A stretch of DNA of 64,000 bases from NCBI GenBank assembly GCA_900767025.1, contig CAAFXS010000014.1, positions 62,001-126,000 of the forward strand, read 5' to 3'. The notes below the pieces were generated by a model. The model was given only the letters and a program-made list of their open reading frames with translations, was not told the origin of the DNA and searched no databases. Positions within the stretch are counted from its first letter, which is position 1, and each line of letters starts with the position of its first letter. Made by a program: the position numbers and the translations under genes. Shown here piece by piece: positions 26,139 through 34,770 of this stretch. This DNA is from Clostridia bacterium (GTDB lineage: Bacteria > Bacillota > Clostridia > Oscillospirales > Acutalibacteraceae).

Positions 26139-27392
26139 TTACTCATAAAGCGGATATTTTGCACAGATTTCGGCTACGCCGTTTTTGATATAATCCTTCT
26201 TTGCCTCAAAATCGGTAACGGCAAGGAAAATATATTCTGCAATTTTATCCATATCCTCTGTGTTAAGACCTCTTGTTGTAGCGGCAGGAGTACCGATACG
26301 AACACCTGATGTAACAAAGGGTGAAAGCGGCTCGTTAGGAACAGTATTCTTGTTAAGAGTAATATGAACCTCGTCAAGCCTGTGCTCAAGCTCCTTACCT
26401 GTAACATCGGTACCTCTAAGGTCGAGAAGGCAAAGGTGATTATCAGTTCCGCCGGAAACAAGGTTAAGTCCCCTCTTTGTAAGTCCGTGGGCAAGAGCCT
26501 TTGCATTTTCGATAACTCTCTTCTGATATTCCTTAAATTCAGGCTTAAGTGCCTCGCCGAAGCAAACTGCTTTACCTGCGATTACATGCATAAGAGGACC
26601 GCCCTGAGTACCCGGGAACACTGCGGAATTAAGCTTTTTAGCAAGATACTCGTTATTACAAAGGATAAGACCGCCTCTTGGACCTCTTAAAGTTTTGTGA
26701 GTGGTGGTTGTTACAACATCTGCATAAGGAATCGGTGACTGGTGCAGACCTGCGGCAACAAGACCTGCAATGTGAGCCATATCAACCATAAACATTGCAC
26801 CGTTGGCGTGAGCAATATCAGCCATTGTTTTGAAATCAATTTCCCTTGGATAAGCAGATGCGCCTGCAACAACAAGCCTTGGCTTAACCTTATTAACCTG
26901 CTTTGCAAATTCCTTAAGGTCAATAAAGCCGTCCTCGTCAACACCGTAAGGTACGAAATTGAAATACTTACCGCTGATATTTGCAGGTGAGCCGTGGGTA
27001 AGATGACCGCCGTTGTCAAGGCTCATACCCATAACTGTATCACCGGGCTTAAGCAGTGCAAGATAAACGGCAGTATTAGCCTGTGCACCTGAATGTGGCT
27101 GAACATTGGCAAAATTACAGCCGAAAAGCTCACAGGCTCTCTTGATAGCAATATTCTCTACAACATCAACATACTGACATCCGCCGTAATACCTTTTTGC
27201 AGGCAGACCCTCAGCATACTTATTTGTAAGCACAGAGCCCATTGCAGCCATAACCTGTGGTGAAACAAGGTTTTCACTGGCGATAAGCTCAATATTCTCC
27301 CTCTGTCTTTTAAGCTCCAACGCCATTGCGTCGGCAACCTCCCTATCGGTTTCGGCAACCTTACCGATAGAATCATAGTAATCCGCGAACAT
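26139..27392 (-). CDS. glyA: Serine hydroxymethyltransferase
   Basis: PLP enzyme interconverting serine and glycine with tetrahydrofolate, cytoplasmic. The 417-residue protein has the N-terminal R-Q-R-E-N-I-E-L-I-A-S-E-N, Y-A-E-G-L-P-A-K-R-Y-Y-G-G, and the cofactor lysine in V-T-T-T-T-H-K-T-L-R-G-P-R-G-G. The ATG at 27392 has a CGGAGG SD; the upstream extension lacks one. It heads a four-gene operon with the glycerophosphotransferase, aminotransferase and trpS. Confidence 0.98.
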   Translation of the reverse strand: MFADYYDSIGKVAETDREVADAMALELKRQRENIELIASENLVSPQVMAAMGSVLTNKYAEGLPAKRYYGGCQYVDVVENIAIKRACELFGCNFANVQPHSGAQANTAVYLALLKPGDTVMGMSLDNGGHLTHGSPANISGKYFNFVPYGVDEDGFIDLKEFAKQVNKVKPRLVVAGASAYPREIDFKTMADIAHANGAMFMVDMAHIAGLVAAGLHQSPIPYADVVTTTTHKTLRGPRGGLILCNNEYLAKKLNSAVFPGTQGGPLMHVIAGKAVCFGEALKPEFKEYQKRVIENAKALAHGLTKRGLNLVSGGTDNHLCLLDLRGTDVTGKELEHRLDEVHITLNKNTVPNEPLSPFVTSGVRIGTPAATTRGLNTEDMDKIAEYIFLAVTDFEAKKDYIKNGVAEICAKYPLYE

Positions 27393-27450
27393 AAATCTAA
27401 CCTCCGATTGATTTTTAACTATACGGATATATAATAACACAAATATAAAT

Positions 27451-27480
27451 ATTATACAACTATAATTTTAGCACTTGAAA
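27451..27480 (-). promoter_or_regulatory. Possible glyA promoter overlapping the yebC -35
   Basis: TATAAT (minus strand, 27451-27456) with TTTCAA at 27475-27480, 18-bp spacer. The same six base pairs serve as the -35 of the divergent yebC promoter. The -35 match is weak. Confidence 0.4.
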
Positions 27481-27503
27481 CCGTGGCTTTAATGTGATAG
27501 AAT
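27475..27503 (+). promoter_or_regulatory. Promoter of yebC
   Basis: TTGAAA at 27475-27480, 17-bp spacer, TAGAAT at 27498-27503. Confidence 0.6.
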
Positions 27504-27540
27504 TTATCTGTTAAAAATCTTGTTAAAACGGAGTGATAAT

Positions 27541-28284
27541 ATGAGCGGACATAACAAATGGAGCACTATTAAAAGAAAAAAGGGCGCTAACGACGCCGCC
27601 CGTGCAAAAGTATTTACCAAAATCGGCAGAGAGCTTGCTGTTGCAGTTAAGAACGGCGGTCCCGACCCTAACAACAACGCAAAGCTCAGGGATGTAATTG
27701 CAAAGGCAAAGCAGAACAATGTTCCCAACGATAATATCGACAGGATGCTGAAAAAGGCTGCCGGTGATACCGACGGTGCAAACTTTGAAGAAATCGTTTA
27801 CGAGGGCTACGGTCCTTCAGGCATTGCAGTTGTTGTTGAGACCCTTACCGACAACAGAAACAGAACGGCAAGCGAGGTACGCCACTACTTTGACAAGGCA
27901 GGCGGAAATATGGGTACACCCGGCTCTGTAACATTTATGTTCGGCAAAGAGGGCGTTATCATCATTGAAAAGGAGGACACCGACGAGGAGCAGTTGATGG
28001 AGGACGCTCTTGAAGCAGGCGCAACGGATTTCCTTACAGATGACGAGGATATTTTTGAAATCCGCACCGAAGCAACAGATGTGGGTGCAATCCGTGACGA
28101 GCTTGAGGCAAAGGGCTACAGCATTGTATCCTCCGAGCCTGCATATATTCCGCAAACATACACAAGGCTTGAAAACCCAGACGATATGAAAGCAATGTCA
28201 AGGATGATTGAAATGTTTGAAGAAAACGACGATGTTCAAAACATTTGGCACAACTGGGAAAACGAGGACGAATACGAGGGTTAA
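27541..28284 (+). CDS. yebC: YebC/PmpR/TACO1-family protein
   Basis: A 247-residue protein starting M-S-G-H-N-K-W-S-T-I-K-R-K-K-G, the strongly conserved family start, so I take the ATG at 27541 (SD CGGAG). The three-domain family includes transcription regulators and the translation factor TACO1; recent work on family members supports relief of ribosome stalling at proline stretches. The acidic middle (D-T-D-E-E-Q-L-M-E-D) and the C-terminal D-D-V-Q-N-I-W-H-N-W are typical. Monocistronic, divergent from glyA. Confidence 0.96.
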   Translation: MSGHNKWSTIKRKKGANDAARAKVFTKIGRELAVAVKNGGPDPNNNAKLRDVIAKAKQNNVPNDNIDRMLKKAAGDTDGANFEEIVYEGYGPSGIAVVVETLTDNRNRTASEVRHYFDKAGGNMGTPGSVTFMFGKEGVIIIEKEDTDEEQLMEDALEAGATDFLTDDEDIFEIRTEATDVGAIRDELEAKGYSIVSSEPAYIPQTYTRLENPDDMKAMSRMIEMFEENDDVQNIWHNWENEDEYEG

Positions 28285-28304
28285 TCCCTATATAAAGGCA
28301 AAAA

Positions 28305-28338
28305 CCAAGGCAGATGCAAAACGCATCTGCCTTTTATA
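28305..28338. terminator. Bidirectional terminator between yebC and the ABC importer operon
   Basis: A perfect 10-bp stem (28308-28317 with 28323-28332) is followed by a T-run on the plus strand and preceded by an A-rich run that serves the minus strand. Confidence 0.8.
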
Positions 28339-28348
28339 ATTCTTATAT

Positions 28349-29329
28349 CTATCTTTCTTCTCTGAAATATGAAAGTCCGAGAGACTGTGGACCCTGATGT
28401 TCTTTTTTCTTTCTCATACTTACAAGGATGAGAACTAAAATTGTAACAACATAGGGTGACATTTGAATTAACGGTATATATGTCATTGGAACATTGACAT
28501 AAGTGAACAAAATATACAACGCACCGAACACGTATGAACCGATAATTGAAAGTGACGGTTTCCAAATAGCAAATATTACTATTGCGATTGCAAGCCAACC
28601 TCTGTCACCGAAGCCGTCATTCGCCCAAATACCGTTACTGTAATCCATAACGAAATACAATCCGCCCAAGCCGGCGATGACACCGCCGATACAGGTTGCG
28701 GCATACTTATATCCGTTAACATTAATACCTGCCGCATCGGCAGTTGCAGGGTTTTCACCAACTGCTCTTAAATGTAGACCAACCCTTGTTTTGCTTAAAA
28801 CAAATCCGGCAATTAGTGCAATAATAATTGCAAGATAAACCATAAAGCCGTATGAGAAAAACATTTTTCCAAATGCACCCATATCGCTTACAAAATCAGG
28901 TGTTTTCTTAAATGCCGTCGCAATCTTTACCAAGGAAAGATAAGGAACATCACTCTTTAACACCTTTATAAGTGAACCGCCGAAGAAATTACCGAGGCCT
29001 ACACCGAAGGTGGTAATAGCAAGACCTGTTACATTTTGATTTGCTCTTAAGGTAACTGTTAAAAAGCAGTAAAGAAGAGATGTGAGCAAAGAACCTATAA
29101 TGCTGAAAAGCAAAGGAATAATTACGGCAAGGAAGGTATTAATCTGACTTGTATTTGTTTGATACAAAAATCCGCCGATAACACCCGAAATAGCACCGAT
29201 ATACATAATACCCGGAATACCCAGATTAAGATTACCGGATTTTTCCGTAATGATTTCGCCGGTAGCACCGTAAAGAAGAGGCGTACCCTGTAATATAGCT
29301 CTGGTAATAAACTGAAATACTAATTCCAT
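28349..29329 (-). CDS. ABC transporter permease, BMP-type nucleoside importer (second permease)
   Basis: A 326-residue polytopic permease of the branched-chain/simple-sugar type (like NupQ/YufQ). It contains I-I-T-E-K-S-G-N-L-N-L-G-I-P-G-I-M-Y near the N-terminus and the E-N-P-A-T-A-D-A-A-G-I-N coupling motif that contacts the ATPase. It starts 1 nt after the companion permease gene. It probably forms a heterodimeric channel with that permease for purine nucleosides. Confidence 0.9.
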   Translation of the reverse strand: MELVFQFITRAILQGTPLLYGATGEIITEKSGNLNLGIPGIMYIGAISGVIGGFLYQTNTSQINTFLAVIIPLLFSIIGSLLTSLLYCFLTVTLRANQNVTGLAITTFGVGLGNFFGGSLIKVLKSDVPYLSLVKIATAFKKTPDFVSDMGAFGKMFFSYGFMVYLAIIIALIAGFVLSKTRVGLHLRAVGENPATADAAGINVNGYKYAATCIGGVIAGLGGLYFVMDYSNGIWANDGFGDRGWLAIAIVIFAIWKPSLSIIGSYVFGALYILFTYVNVPMTYIPLIQMSPYVVTILVLILVSMRKKKEHQGPQSLGLSYFREER

Positions 29330-29330
29330 A

Positions 29331-30434
29331 CTACTTGCCCTCCTTTACAGATTTTGCGCTTTTCCTAAAATGAATCTTATAGTTAATGAAAAATTCACAG
29401 CCGATAATGAAGAAAAGGATAATTCCCGTAAGGATTTCGGCAAAAGCCGCATTCAGCCCAAACATTGATGATACCTCATCGGCACCACGCTCCAAAAATA
29501 CAATCAAAAGTGATGTAAGAATCATTGTAATCGGATTGAACTTTGCAAGCCAAGAAACCATAATGGCTGTAAATCCCCTGCCGCCTGCAATATTCGGGTC
29601 AATGGAATGAGAGGAGCCGCCAACAAGAAGCAGACCTGCAATTCCGCAAATAGCACCTGAAAGAGCCATTGTTCTGATAATTACCTTTTTAACATTAACA
29701 CCTATATACCTTGCGGTGTTTTCGCTTTCGCCAACCACAAGGAGCTCATAGCCGTGCTTACTGTATTTTAAATAAATATAAACAGCAACAGTTATAAAGC
29801 ATACAACAATGATATTCAGTGCATAGTCGTTATTAAATAATTTCGGCAACCAGCCATGACTTAACAAATCCGGACCTACTACATTAGAGCCGCTCTTATC
29901 GGCAACCTTTAAGAAAAACTCAATTAACTGAATAACAACATAGTTCATCATAAGGGTGAACAGAGTTTCGTTAGTTCCCCAATGAGCTTTAAAATATGCC
30001 GGAATAACCGCCCAAATCATACCCGAAATAATTGCCGAAGCAATCATAAGCATTATTAAAATCGGCTCGGAAACCTTACCGCCGAAATAGAACATACACA
30101 TAGCGGTTGCAAGGGCACCCATAAGCACCTGACCCTCGGCACCGATATTCCAAAATCGCATTTTAAATGCAGGAGTTACTGCCAGGGAAACGCAAAGAAG
30201 AATTGCTATTTCGTGAATTGTTACAACAAGTCTTCCGTTACCGAAGGCACCGTGAATAAAGGATTTTCCAACAGATATAGGATTAATGCCGGTAAAAATC
30301 ATAGTGATAATACCGCACACCAACAACGCCATTAATATAGCAACTACTCTCACAAGGATATTTGCCTTTAGGCTCACATTGGTTCTTTTTGAAATACGAA
30401 TCAACGGTTCGTGAGTTTCATTTCTATTTGCCAT
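29331..30434 (-). CDS. ABC transporter permease, BMP-type nucleoside importer (first permease)
   Basis: A 367-residue permease of the NupP/YufP type, with about eight to ten membrane helices and the G-E-S-E-N-T-A-R-Y-I-G-V-N coupling motif. The ATG at 30434 is chosen for the GGAGGTG SD 6 nt upstream. It overlaps the ATPase gene by 11 nt. Its loop F-W-N-I-G-A-E-G-Q-V-L-M-G is a hallmark of this permease group. Confidence 0.9.
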   Translation of the reverse strand: MANRNETHEPLIRISKRTNVSLKANILVRVVAILMALLVCGIITMIFTGINPISVGKSFIHGAFGNGRLVVTIHEIAILLCVSLAVTPAFKMRFWNIGAEGQVLMGALATAMCMFYFGGKVSEPILIMLMIASAIISGMIWAVIPAYFKAHWGTNETLFTLMMNYVVIQLIEFFLKVADKSGSNVVGPDLLSHGWLPKLFNNDYALNIIVVCFITVAVYIYLKYSKHGYELLVVGESENTARYIGVNVKKVIIRTMALSGAICGIAGLLLVGGSSHSIDPNIAGGRGFTAIMVSWLAKFNPITMILTSLLIVFLERGADEVSSMFGLNAAFAEILTGIILFFIIGCEFFINYKIHFRKSAKSVKEGK

Positions 30435-31956
30435 CCTTTTCACCTCCTGCTGCCTTAGTCATTAACAATCCTATTTCTTCCTTATTTGCAGTTTTACCGT
30501 CTACAACACCTGAAATTCTGCCGGATGAAAGAACTGCAATCCTGTCGCAAAGCTCAATAAGCACATCCAAATCCTCGCCAACGAAAATTACGGCAACGCC
30601 CTTCTTTTTCTGCTTGTTCAAAAGATTGTAAATCGTATATGATGAGTTAATATCAAGTCCGCGAACCGGATAAGCTACCATAAGGACCTTTGGCTCAAGG
30701 GCAATTTCTCTGCCCACAAGGACCTTTTGAACATTACCGCCGGAAAGCCTCCTTACAGGTGTATTTGCATTAGGTGTTACAACCTCAAGCTCATCAATAA
30801 TTGTGTTAGCTAATTTCCTTGGTGCCTTTCTGTCAAGGAAGGAGGTTTTGCCGCCCTTATATGAACGGAGCATCATATTGTCAACAATATCCATATTGCC
30901 CACAAGTCCCATTCCAAGTCTATCCTCCGGTACAAAGGACAGGGCAACACCTAATTTTCTGATTTCCCTTGGGGTTTTGCCAACAAGCTGCTGGGGACCC
31001 AGGTCATCGGGCTTATAAAGAATACTTGATTTTTTAGTAGTTAACTGAAGCCCTGCAATAGATTCAAGAAGCTCCTTTTGACCGCAGCCGGAAATACCGG
31101 CAATACCGAGGATTTCACCGCCGTACGCCTTGAGATTAATGTTATCAAGAGCAATGGTTCCGTCCTTTTTAACTACTGTTAAATTTGTAATATCAAGTCT
31201 TTCCACAAGCTCTTTAGGGTCGTCACGATGGATATTAAGCTCTATTTTTTCGCCCACCATCATTTCGGTAAGGGACTGCTCCGTTGCATCGGCAGTGTTA
31301 ACTGTTCCAACATACTCGCCCTTGCGAAGAGCTGTAACTCTGTCCGAAATTTCAAGAACCTCGTGCAGCTTGTGGGTAATTATAATAATTGATTTTTTAT
31401 CGTCACGCATACGACGAAGAACATCAAATAATTTTCTTGTTTCCTGAGGTGTCAGCACAGCGGTAGGCTCGTCAAGAATAAGAATATCCGCACCTCTGTA
31501 AAGCACCTTAATAATTTCAACCGTCTGTTTTTCCGACACAGACATTTCATAAATCTTTTTGTTTAAATCAATGACAAATCCGTACTTGTCCGTGATTTCC
31601 TTAACTCGTTTTTGAGCCTCTTTTATATTAAATTTTTTACCGTCATCAACACCGAGAATTATGTTTTCCGTTGCGGTAAACACATCAACCAATTTAAAAT
31701 GCTGATGAATCATACCGATTCTATACTTAAATGCGTCTTTAGGTGATTTAATAATAACCTCTTCACCGTTAACAAAAATCTGACCCTCGTCAGGATAATA
31801 AATTCCGGCAACCATATTCATAAGGGTGGTTTTGCCCGAACCGTTTTCACCGAGAATTGCTAATATTTCTCCAAACTTTACTTCAAGGTTAACACTTTTA
31901 TTAGCTACTACATCTCCAAAACATTTAGTAACATTTTTTAATTCTAATGCGTTCAA
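30424..31956 (-). CDS. ABC transporter ATPase, two nucleotide-binding domains (nucleoside importer)
   Basis: A 510-residue tandem ATPase of the simple-sugar/nucleoside importer type (NupO-like). The first domain has Walker A G-E-N-G-S-G-K-T-T and an atypical signature-region (M-S-V-S-E-K-Q) with Walker B I-L-I-L-D-E-P-T. The second domain has a degenerate Walker A (G-I-S-G-C-G-Q-K) and L-S-G-G-N-V-Q-K, as is usual in this family. A TTG start at 31956 is preferred because AGGAGG lies 6 nt upstream; the longer frame would run through that SD. Confidence 0.9.
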   Translation of the reverse strand: MNALELKNVTKCFGDVVANKSVNLEVKFGEILAILGENGSGKTTLMNMVAGIYYPDEGQIFVNGEEVIIKSPKDAFKYRIGMIHQHFKLVDVFTATENIILGVDDGKKFNIKEAQKRVKEITDKYGFVIDLNKKIYEMSVSEKQTVEIIKVLYRGADILILDEPTAVLTPQETRKLFDVLRRMRDDKKSIIIITHKLHEVLEISDRVTALRKGEYVGTVNTADATEQSLTEMMVGEKIELNIHRDDPKELVERLDITNLTVVKKDGTIALDNINLKAYGGEILGIAGISGCGQKELLESIAGLQLTTKKSSILYKPDDLGPQQLVGKTPREIRKLGVALSFVPEDRLGMGLVGNMDIVDNMMLRSYKGGKTSFLDRKAPRKLANTIIDELEVVTPNANTPVRRLSGGNVQKVLVGREIALEPKVLMVAYPVRGLDINSSYTIYNLLNKQKKKGVAVIFVGEDLDVLIELCDRIAVLSSGRISGVVDGKTANKEEIGLLMTKAAGGEKDGK

Positions 31957-31977
31957 GGTAGCCCTCCTAAGCAAGTA

Positions 31978-32008
31978 AGGGGGCTTGCGCCCCCTTGCTG
32001 AATTTTTT
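31978..32008 (-). other. Intercistronic GNRA hairpin between binding-protein and ATPase genes
   Basis: On the minus strand an AAGGGGGC / GCCCCCTT stem closes on a GCAA tetraloop, extended by further pairing (AGCAAG...CTTACTTGCT). There is no long U-run, so it is more likely an mRNA-stabilising or processing hairpin than a full terminator. That would fit higher expression of the binding protein than of the membrane complex. Confidence 0.55.
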
Positions 32009-32016
32009 ATAAAATA

Positions 32017-33306
32017 TTAGTCACCGAAATTAGTGTTAAGATTTGTTACACCGTCAATGATAATATCAAAATAAGGAGCTGAACGGAACTGGTCGCCTGA
32101 CTCATCAAAGTAACCGTCATGAATTACATTTGTGTCGCCCTGGAAATCGCCGTCAATGTCAGCCATATACTCTGTTAACTGCTTGCCCTCAACTGTGAAT
32201 TTAGAGGTATCGAATACATGAAGAGTACCTGCCTTGAACTGATCAACAACCTTATTAAGCTCTGCGATTGTTGACTCACCGTCAACTACATCCTGGTTGA
32301 TACCGGAAATTACAACAGAGTTTGTAGCAATTGTACCAACCCAGTTTGTAGGAATTTCCTCGCCCTTAACTGCTTTTTCGATAATTAACTGGAAGTAAGG
32401 AGCCCAGTTAATTGCAGAAGATACGATGAATGTGTTTTCACCTGCAGAGTAGGTTGAACCGTTGTAAGAAACATTAGGAACACCTGCTAATTCGCAAGCG
32501 GTAGGAGCACCAAGTGAGTCAGCATGCTGTGAAATAAGAACGCACTTTTCCTTCTCGATAAGAGCTGTAGCAGCCTCCTGCTCCTTAGCCTGGTCATACC
32601 AAGAGCCTGTGTAGGTAACCTTCATTGTAGCTGATTCGCAAACGGAACGAGCACCAAGATAGAATGATGTCATACCTGAAATAACCTCAGCATATGTGAA
32701 AGCACCAACATAACCGATGATAGCCTGCTCAGGTGTAATCTTACCGCTTTCAATCATCTCGTTTAACTTGATACCTGCGGCAACACCTGCAACATATCTG
32801 CCCTCGTAGATAGCGGCAAATGCGTTGTGGAAGTTCTTGATACCTGCTGTTTTAGCAGATGTACCGGTTGCGTGACAGAACTCAACATCCGGGAATTTCT
32901 GAGCTGCCTGCTTCATGAAGGACTCATGGCCGAATGAGTCAGCAAAGATAACCTTACAGCCAACATTCTGTGCAAGGTCAACTGCTGCATCGTAGCAAGC
33001 CTTATCCTCGCCGATGTTTGTTTTGATAACAACCTGGTCTTCAGTTAAGCCCATACCCTCAGCAGCTGCCTTTAAGCCCTGAATGAAGTTATTATCATAG
33101 GTTGAGTTTTCGTCGTGAAGGCAGATAAGACCAATCTTAAAATCTGCAGGAACTTCAACATCGGTTGAAATTGCTTCACGAGGGATAATGTCTTCACTTT
33201 CGCCCAGCTTCTTGTTTTCCGCACCACCATTGCTGCAGCCTGCAAATGTTGCTGCAACCAAAAGGATTGCAAGAATAACGGAAATGATTTTTTTTGACAT
33301 TTTCAT
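32017..33306 (-). CDS. BMP-family substrate-binding lipoprotein of the nucleoside importer
   Basis: A 429-residue extracytoplasmic binding lipoprotein of the Bmp/Med/PnrA family. The signal peptide ends in a lipobox (A-T-F-A-G-C24), so it is anchored by a lipidated cysteine. The mature part opens with F-K-I-G-L-I-C-L-H-D-E-N-S-T-Y-D-N-N-F, the typical fold start. PnrA-type members bind purine nucleosides. With xpt directly upstream I infer a purine nucleoside or base-releasing nucleoside as the ligand. The SD GGAGG lies 9 nt before the ATG. Confidence 0.92.
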   Translation of the reverse strand: MKMSKKIISVILAILLVAATFAGCSNGGAENKKLGESEDIIPREAISTDVEVPADFKIGLICLHDENSTYDNNFIQGLKAAAEGMGLTEDQVVIKTNIGEDKACYDAAVDLAQNVGCKVIFADSFGHESFMKQAAQKFPDVEFCHATGTSAKTAGIKNFHNAFAAIYEGRYVAGVAAGIKLNEMIESGKITPEQAIIGYVGAFTYAEVISGMTSFYLGARSVCESATMKVTYTGSWYDQAKEQEAATALIEKEKCVLISQHADSLGAPTACELAGVPNVSYNGSTYSAGENTFIVSSAINWAPYFQLIIEKAVKGEEIPTNWVGTIATNSVVISGINQDVVDGESTIAELNKVVDQFKAGTLHVFDTSKFTVEGKQLTEYMADIDGDFQGDTNVIHDGYFDESGDQFRSAPYFDIIIDGVTNLNTNFGD

Positions 33307-33361
33307 TTATTTTTCCTCCGTAAAAAATATTTATTATAAGGCATAAGCCTAATAACCCAAA

Positions 33362-33940
33362 TTAATCTCTGAAATAAACCTTACCTGTGGCAGGGTCCAT
33401 GCTTTCAACAATTGCCAGAGATTCAACCCTGATACCCTGACTGCGAAGCTTGTCCCCACCGTGCTGAAAGCCCTTTTCAATAACAACGCCGCAGCCTGCA
33501 AGCTGTGCACCGCTGTTGTTAACAAGCTCAATCAAGCCGTTAAGAGCATTTCCTATTGCAAGGAAATCATCCACAATCAAAACCTTATCGTCCTTGTCCA
33601 AAAAACGCTTTGAAACAAGAATATCATAGGTTGTGCCGTGGGTGAAGGATTCAACCTGTGATGTATAAACATCACCGGCAATATTCTTTGTCTTTGTTTT
33701 TTTTGCAAAAACAAGAGGACAACCGAATTCTTCAGCAACAAGAGCGCCGATAGCAATGCCCGACGCTTCAATAGTCAATATTTTGTTAACTCCGCAGTCC
33801 TTAAAAAGACGGTGGAACTCCTTGCCAACACTGCGAAGAAACGGAATGTCAATCCTGTGATTAAGAAAGCCGTCAACCTTGAGTATATTACCCTCGTAGA
33901 CCTCGCCCTCATCCAAAATTTTCTTTTTAAGCAAATCCAT
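33362..33940 (-). CDS. xpt: Xanthine phosphoribosyltransferase
   Basis: Salvages xanthine with PRPP to XMP in the cytoplasm. The 192-residue protein carries the PRPP loop V-L-I-V-D-D-F-L-A-I-G-N-A near residue 125, the N-terminal L-L-K-K-K-I-L-D-E-G and the T-I-E-A-S-G-I-A segment of Xpt. I take the ATG at 33940 as the family start, though no good SD precedes it and the leader is short. It is the first gene of the importer operon, 55 bp before the lipoprotein gene. No purine riboswitch is recognisable upstream. Confidence 0.94.
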   Translation of the reverse strand: MDLLKKKILDEGEVYEGNILKVDGFLNHRIDIPFLRSVGKEFHRLFKDCGVNKILTIEASGIAIGALVAEEFGCPLVFAKKTKTKNIAGDVYTSQVESFTHGTTYDILVSKRFLDKDDKVLIVDDFLAIGNALNGLIELVNNSGAQLAGCGVVIEKGFQHGGDKLRSQGIRVESLAIVESMDPATGKVYFRD

Positions 33941-33972
33941 AATAAAATACCAAGCCACTATAATTTGTGTAT

Positions 33973-34001
33973 ATATTATCTCATATTCACTAATTTTGCA
34001 A
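33973..34001 (-). promoter_or_regulatory. Possible promoter of the xpt-importer operon
   Basis: TTGCAA at 33996-34001, 17-bp spacer, TAATAT at 33973-33978 (minus strand), about 32 nt upstream of the xpt ATG. Confidence 0.45.
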
Positions 34002-34057
34002 TAATGTTGAATATTTTGACACCAAATTTTAATATTTTAACCCCATAATCTGTGCTG

Positions 34058-34086
34058 TGGACAAGATTTGCGAAATATGATAGAAT
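34058..34086 (+). promoter_or_regulatory. Promoter of the small membrane protein-DUF523-GNAT operon
   Basis: TGGACA at 34058-34063, 17-bp spacer, TAGAAT at 34081-34086. Confidence 0.55.
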
Positions 34087-34129
34087 AAATTTGTATATTT
34101 GCTACAAAATTCAAAAAGGGTGACTGAAT

Positions 34130-34312
34130 ATGAACGGTAAAAAGCAGGCAATTATTGTTACGGTGTTTATTGCAGTATTTCTTCTTATTACAGCATTTAT
34201 CGGTATTGCAGGGAAAATACCGTTTTTAGGCAAGGCGCTGATGCTAATTTTTGCGGTACTGCTTATCATTTTTGTGCTTGTGTTTTTTATAATCATCGCT
34301 AAAAGGAGATAA
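34130..34312 (+). CDS. Small membrane protein, two predicted helices
   Basis: A 60-residue hydrophobic protein with two membrane segments (about residues 7-27 and 35-56) and basic ends (N-G-K-K-Q, A-K-R-R). It is real rather than spurious because it has an SD (AAGGGTGA), a promoter at good distance, and its last codons AAA AGG AGA TAA form the SD of the next gene. I do not recognise a family. Confidence 0.65.
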   Translation: MNGKKQAIIVTVFIAVFLLITAFIGIAGKIPFLGKALMLIFAVLLIIFVLVFFIIIAKRR

Positions 34313-34314
34313 AA

Positions 34315-34767
34315 ATGAAAATAATTGTAAGCGCCTGTCTGCTGGGCGAAAACTGCAAATACAGCGGAGGCAACAACAAAAACGACAGTGTTATAGCTTT
34401 GGGTAAAAAGCATACTCTAATTCCCGTATGTCCCGAATGCTTCGCAGGGCTTCCCACACCCAGATTTCCGTCGGAAATAAAGGACGGAAAAGTATATTCA
34501 AAGGACGGCAGGGATTTAACGGCTGAATTTTTTGACGGTGCGGAGAAAACACTTTATGTTGCCGAGGAAAAAGGATGTCAGCTTGCGGTTTTAAAGGAAC
34601 GCAGTCCAAGCTGTGGCTTTGGAGAAATATATGACGGCTCCTTCAGCGGAAAAACCGTCAGAGGCAACGGCATAACGGCACAGATGCTTTACGACCACGG
34701 CATTAAAATATTCGGTGAAAGCAACATTTCACGGCTGACGGATTATTGCGAAAATACGGAGGATTAA
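34315..34767 (+). CDS. DUF523 family protein
   Basis: A 150-residue cytoplasmic protein with the family start I-V-S-A-C-L-L-G-x-N-C-K-Y-S-G-G. It also has P-V-C-P-E-C-F-A-G-L-P-T-P-R and K-E-R-S-P-S-C-G-F-G-x-I-Y-D-G. The conserved cysteines suggest metal or cluster binding, but the biochemical role is not established to my knowledge. It is coupled to the small membrane protein upstream. Confidence 0.9.
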   Translation: MKIIVSACLLGENCKYSGGNNKNDSVIALGKKHTLIPVCPECFAGLPTPRFPSEIKDGKVYSKDGRDLTAEFFDGAEKTLYVAEEKGCQLAVLKERSPSCGFGEIYDGSFSGKTVRGNGITAQMLYDHGIKIFGESNISRLTDYCENTED

Positions 34768-34770
34768 CTA

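Noticed and set aside
33941..34060. Purine riboswitch upstream of xpt
   Set aside because: The leader is about 35 nt by the predicted promoter, and I see none of the conserved loop or junction sequences of the purine aptamer.
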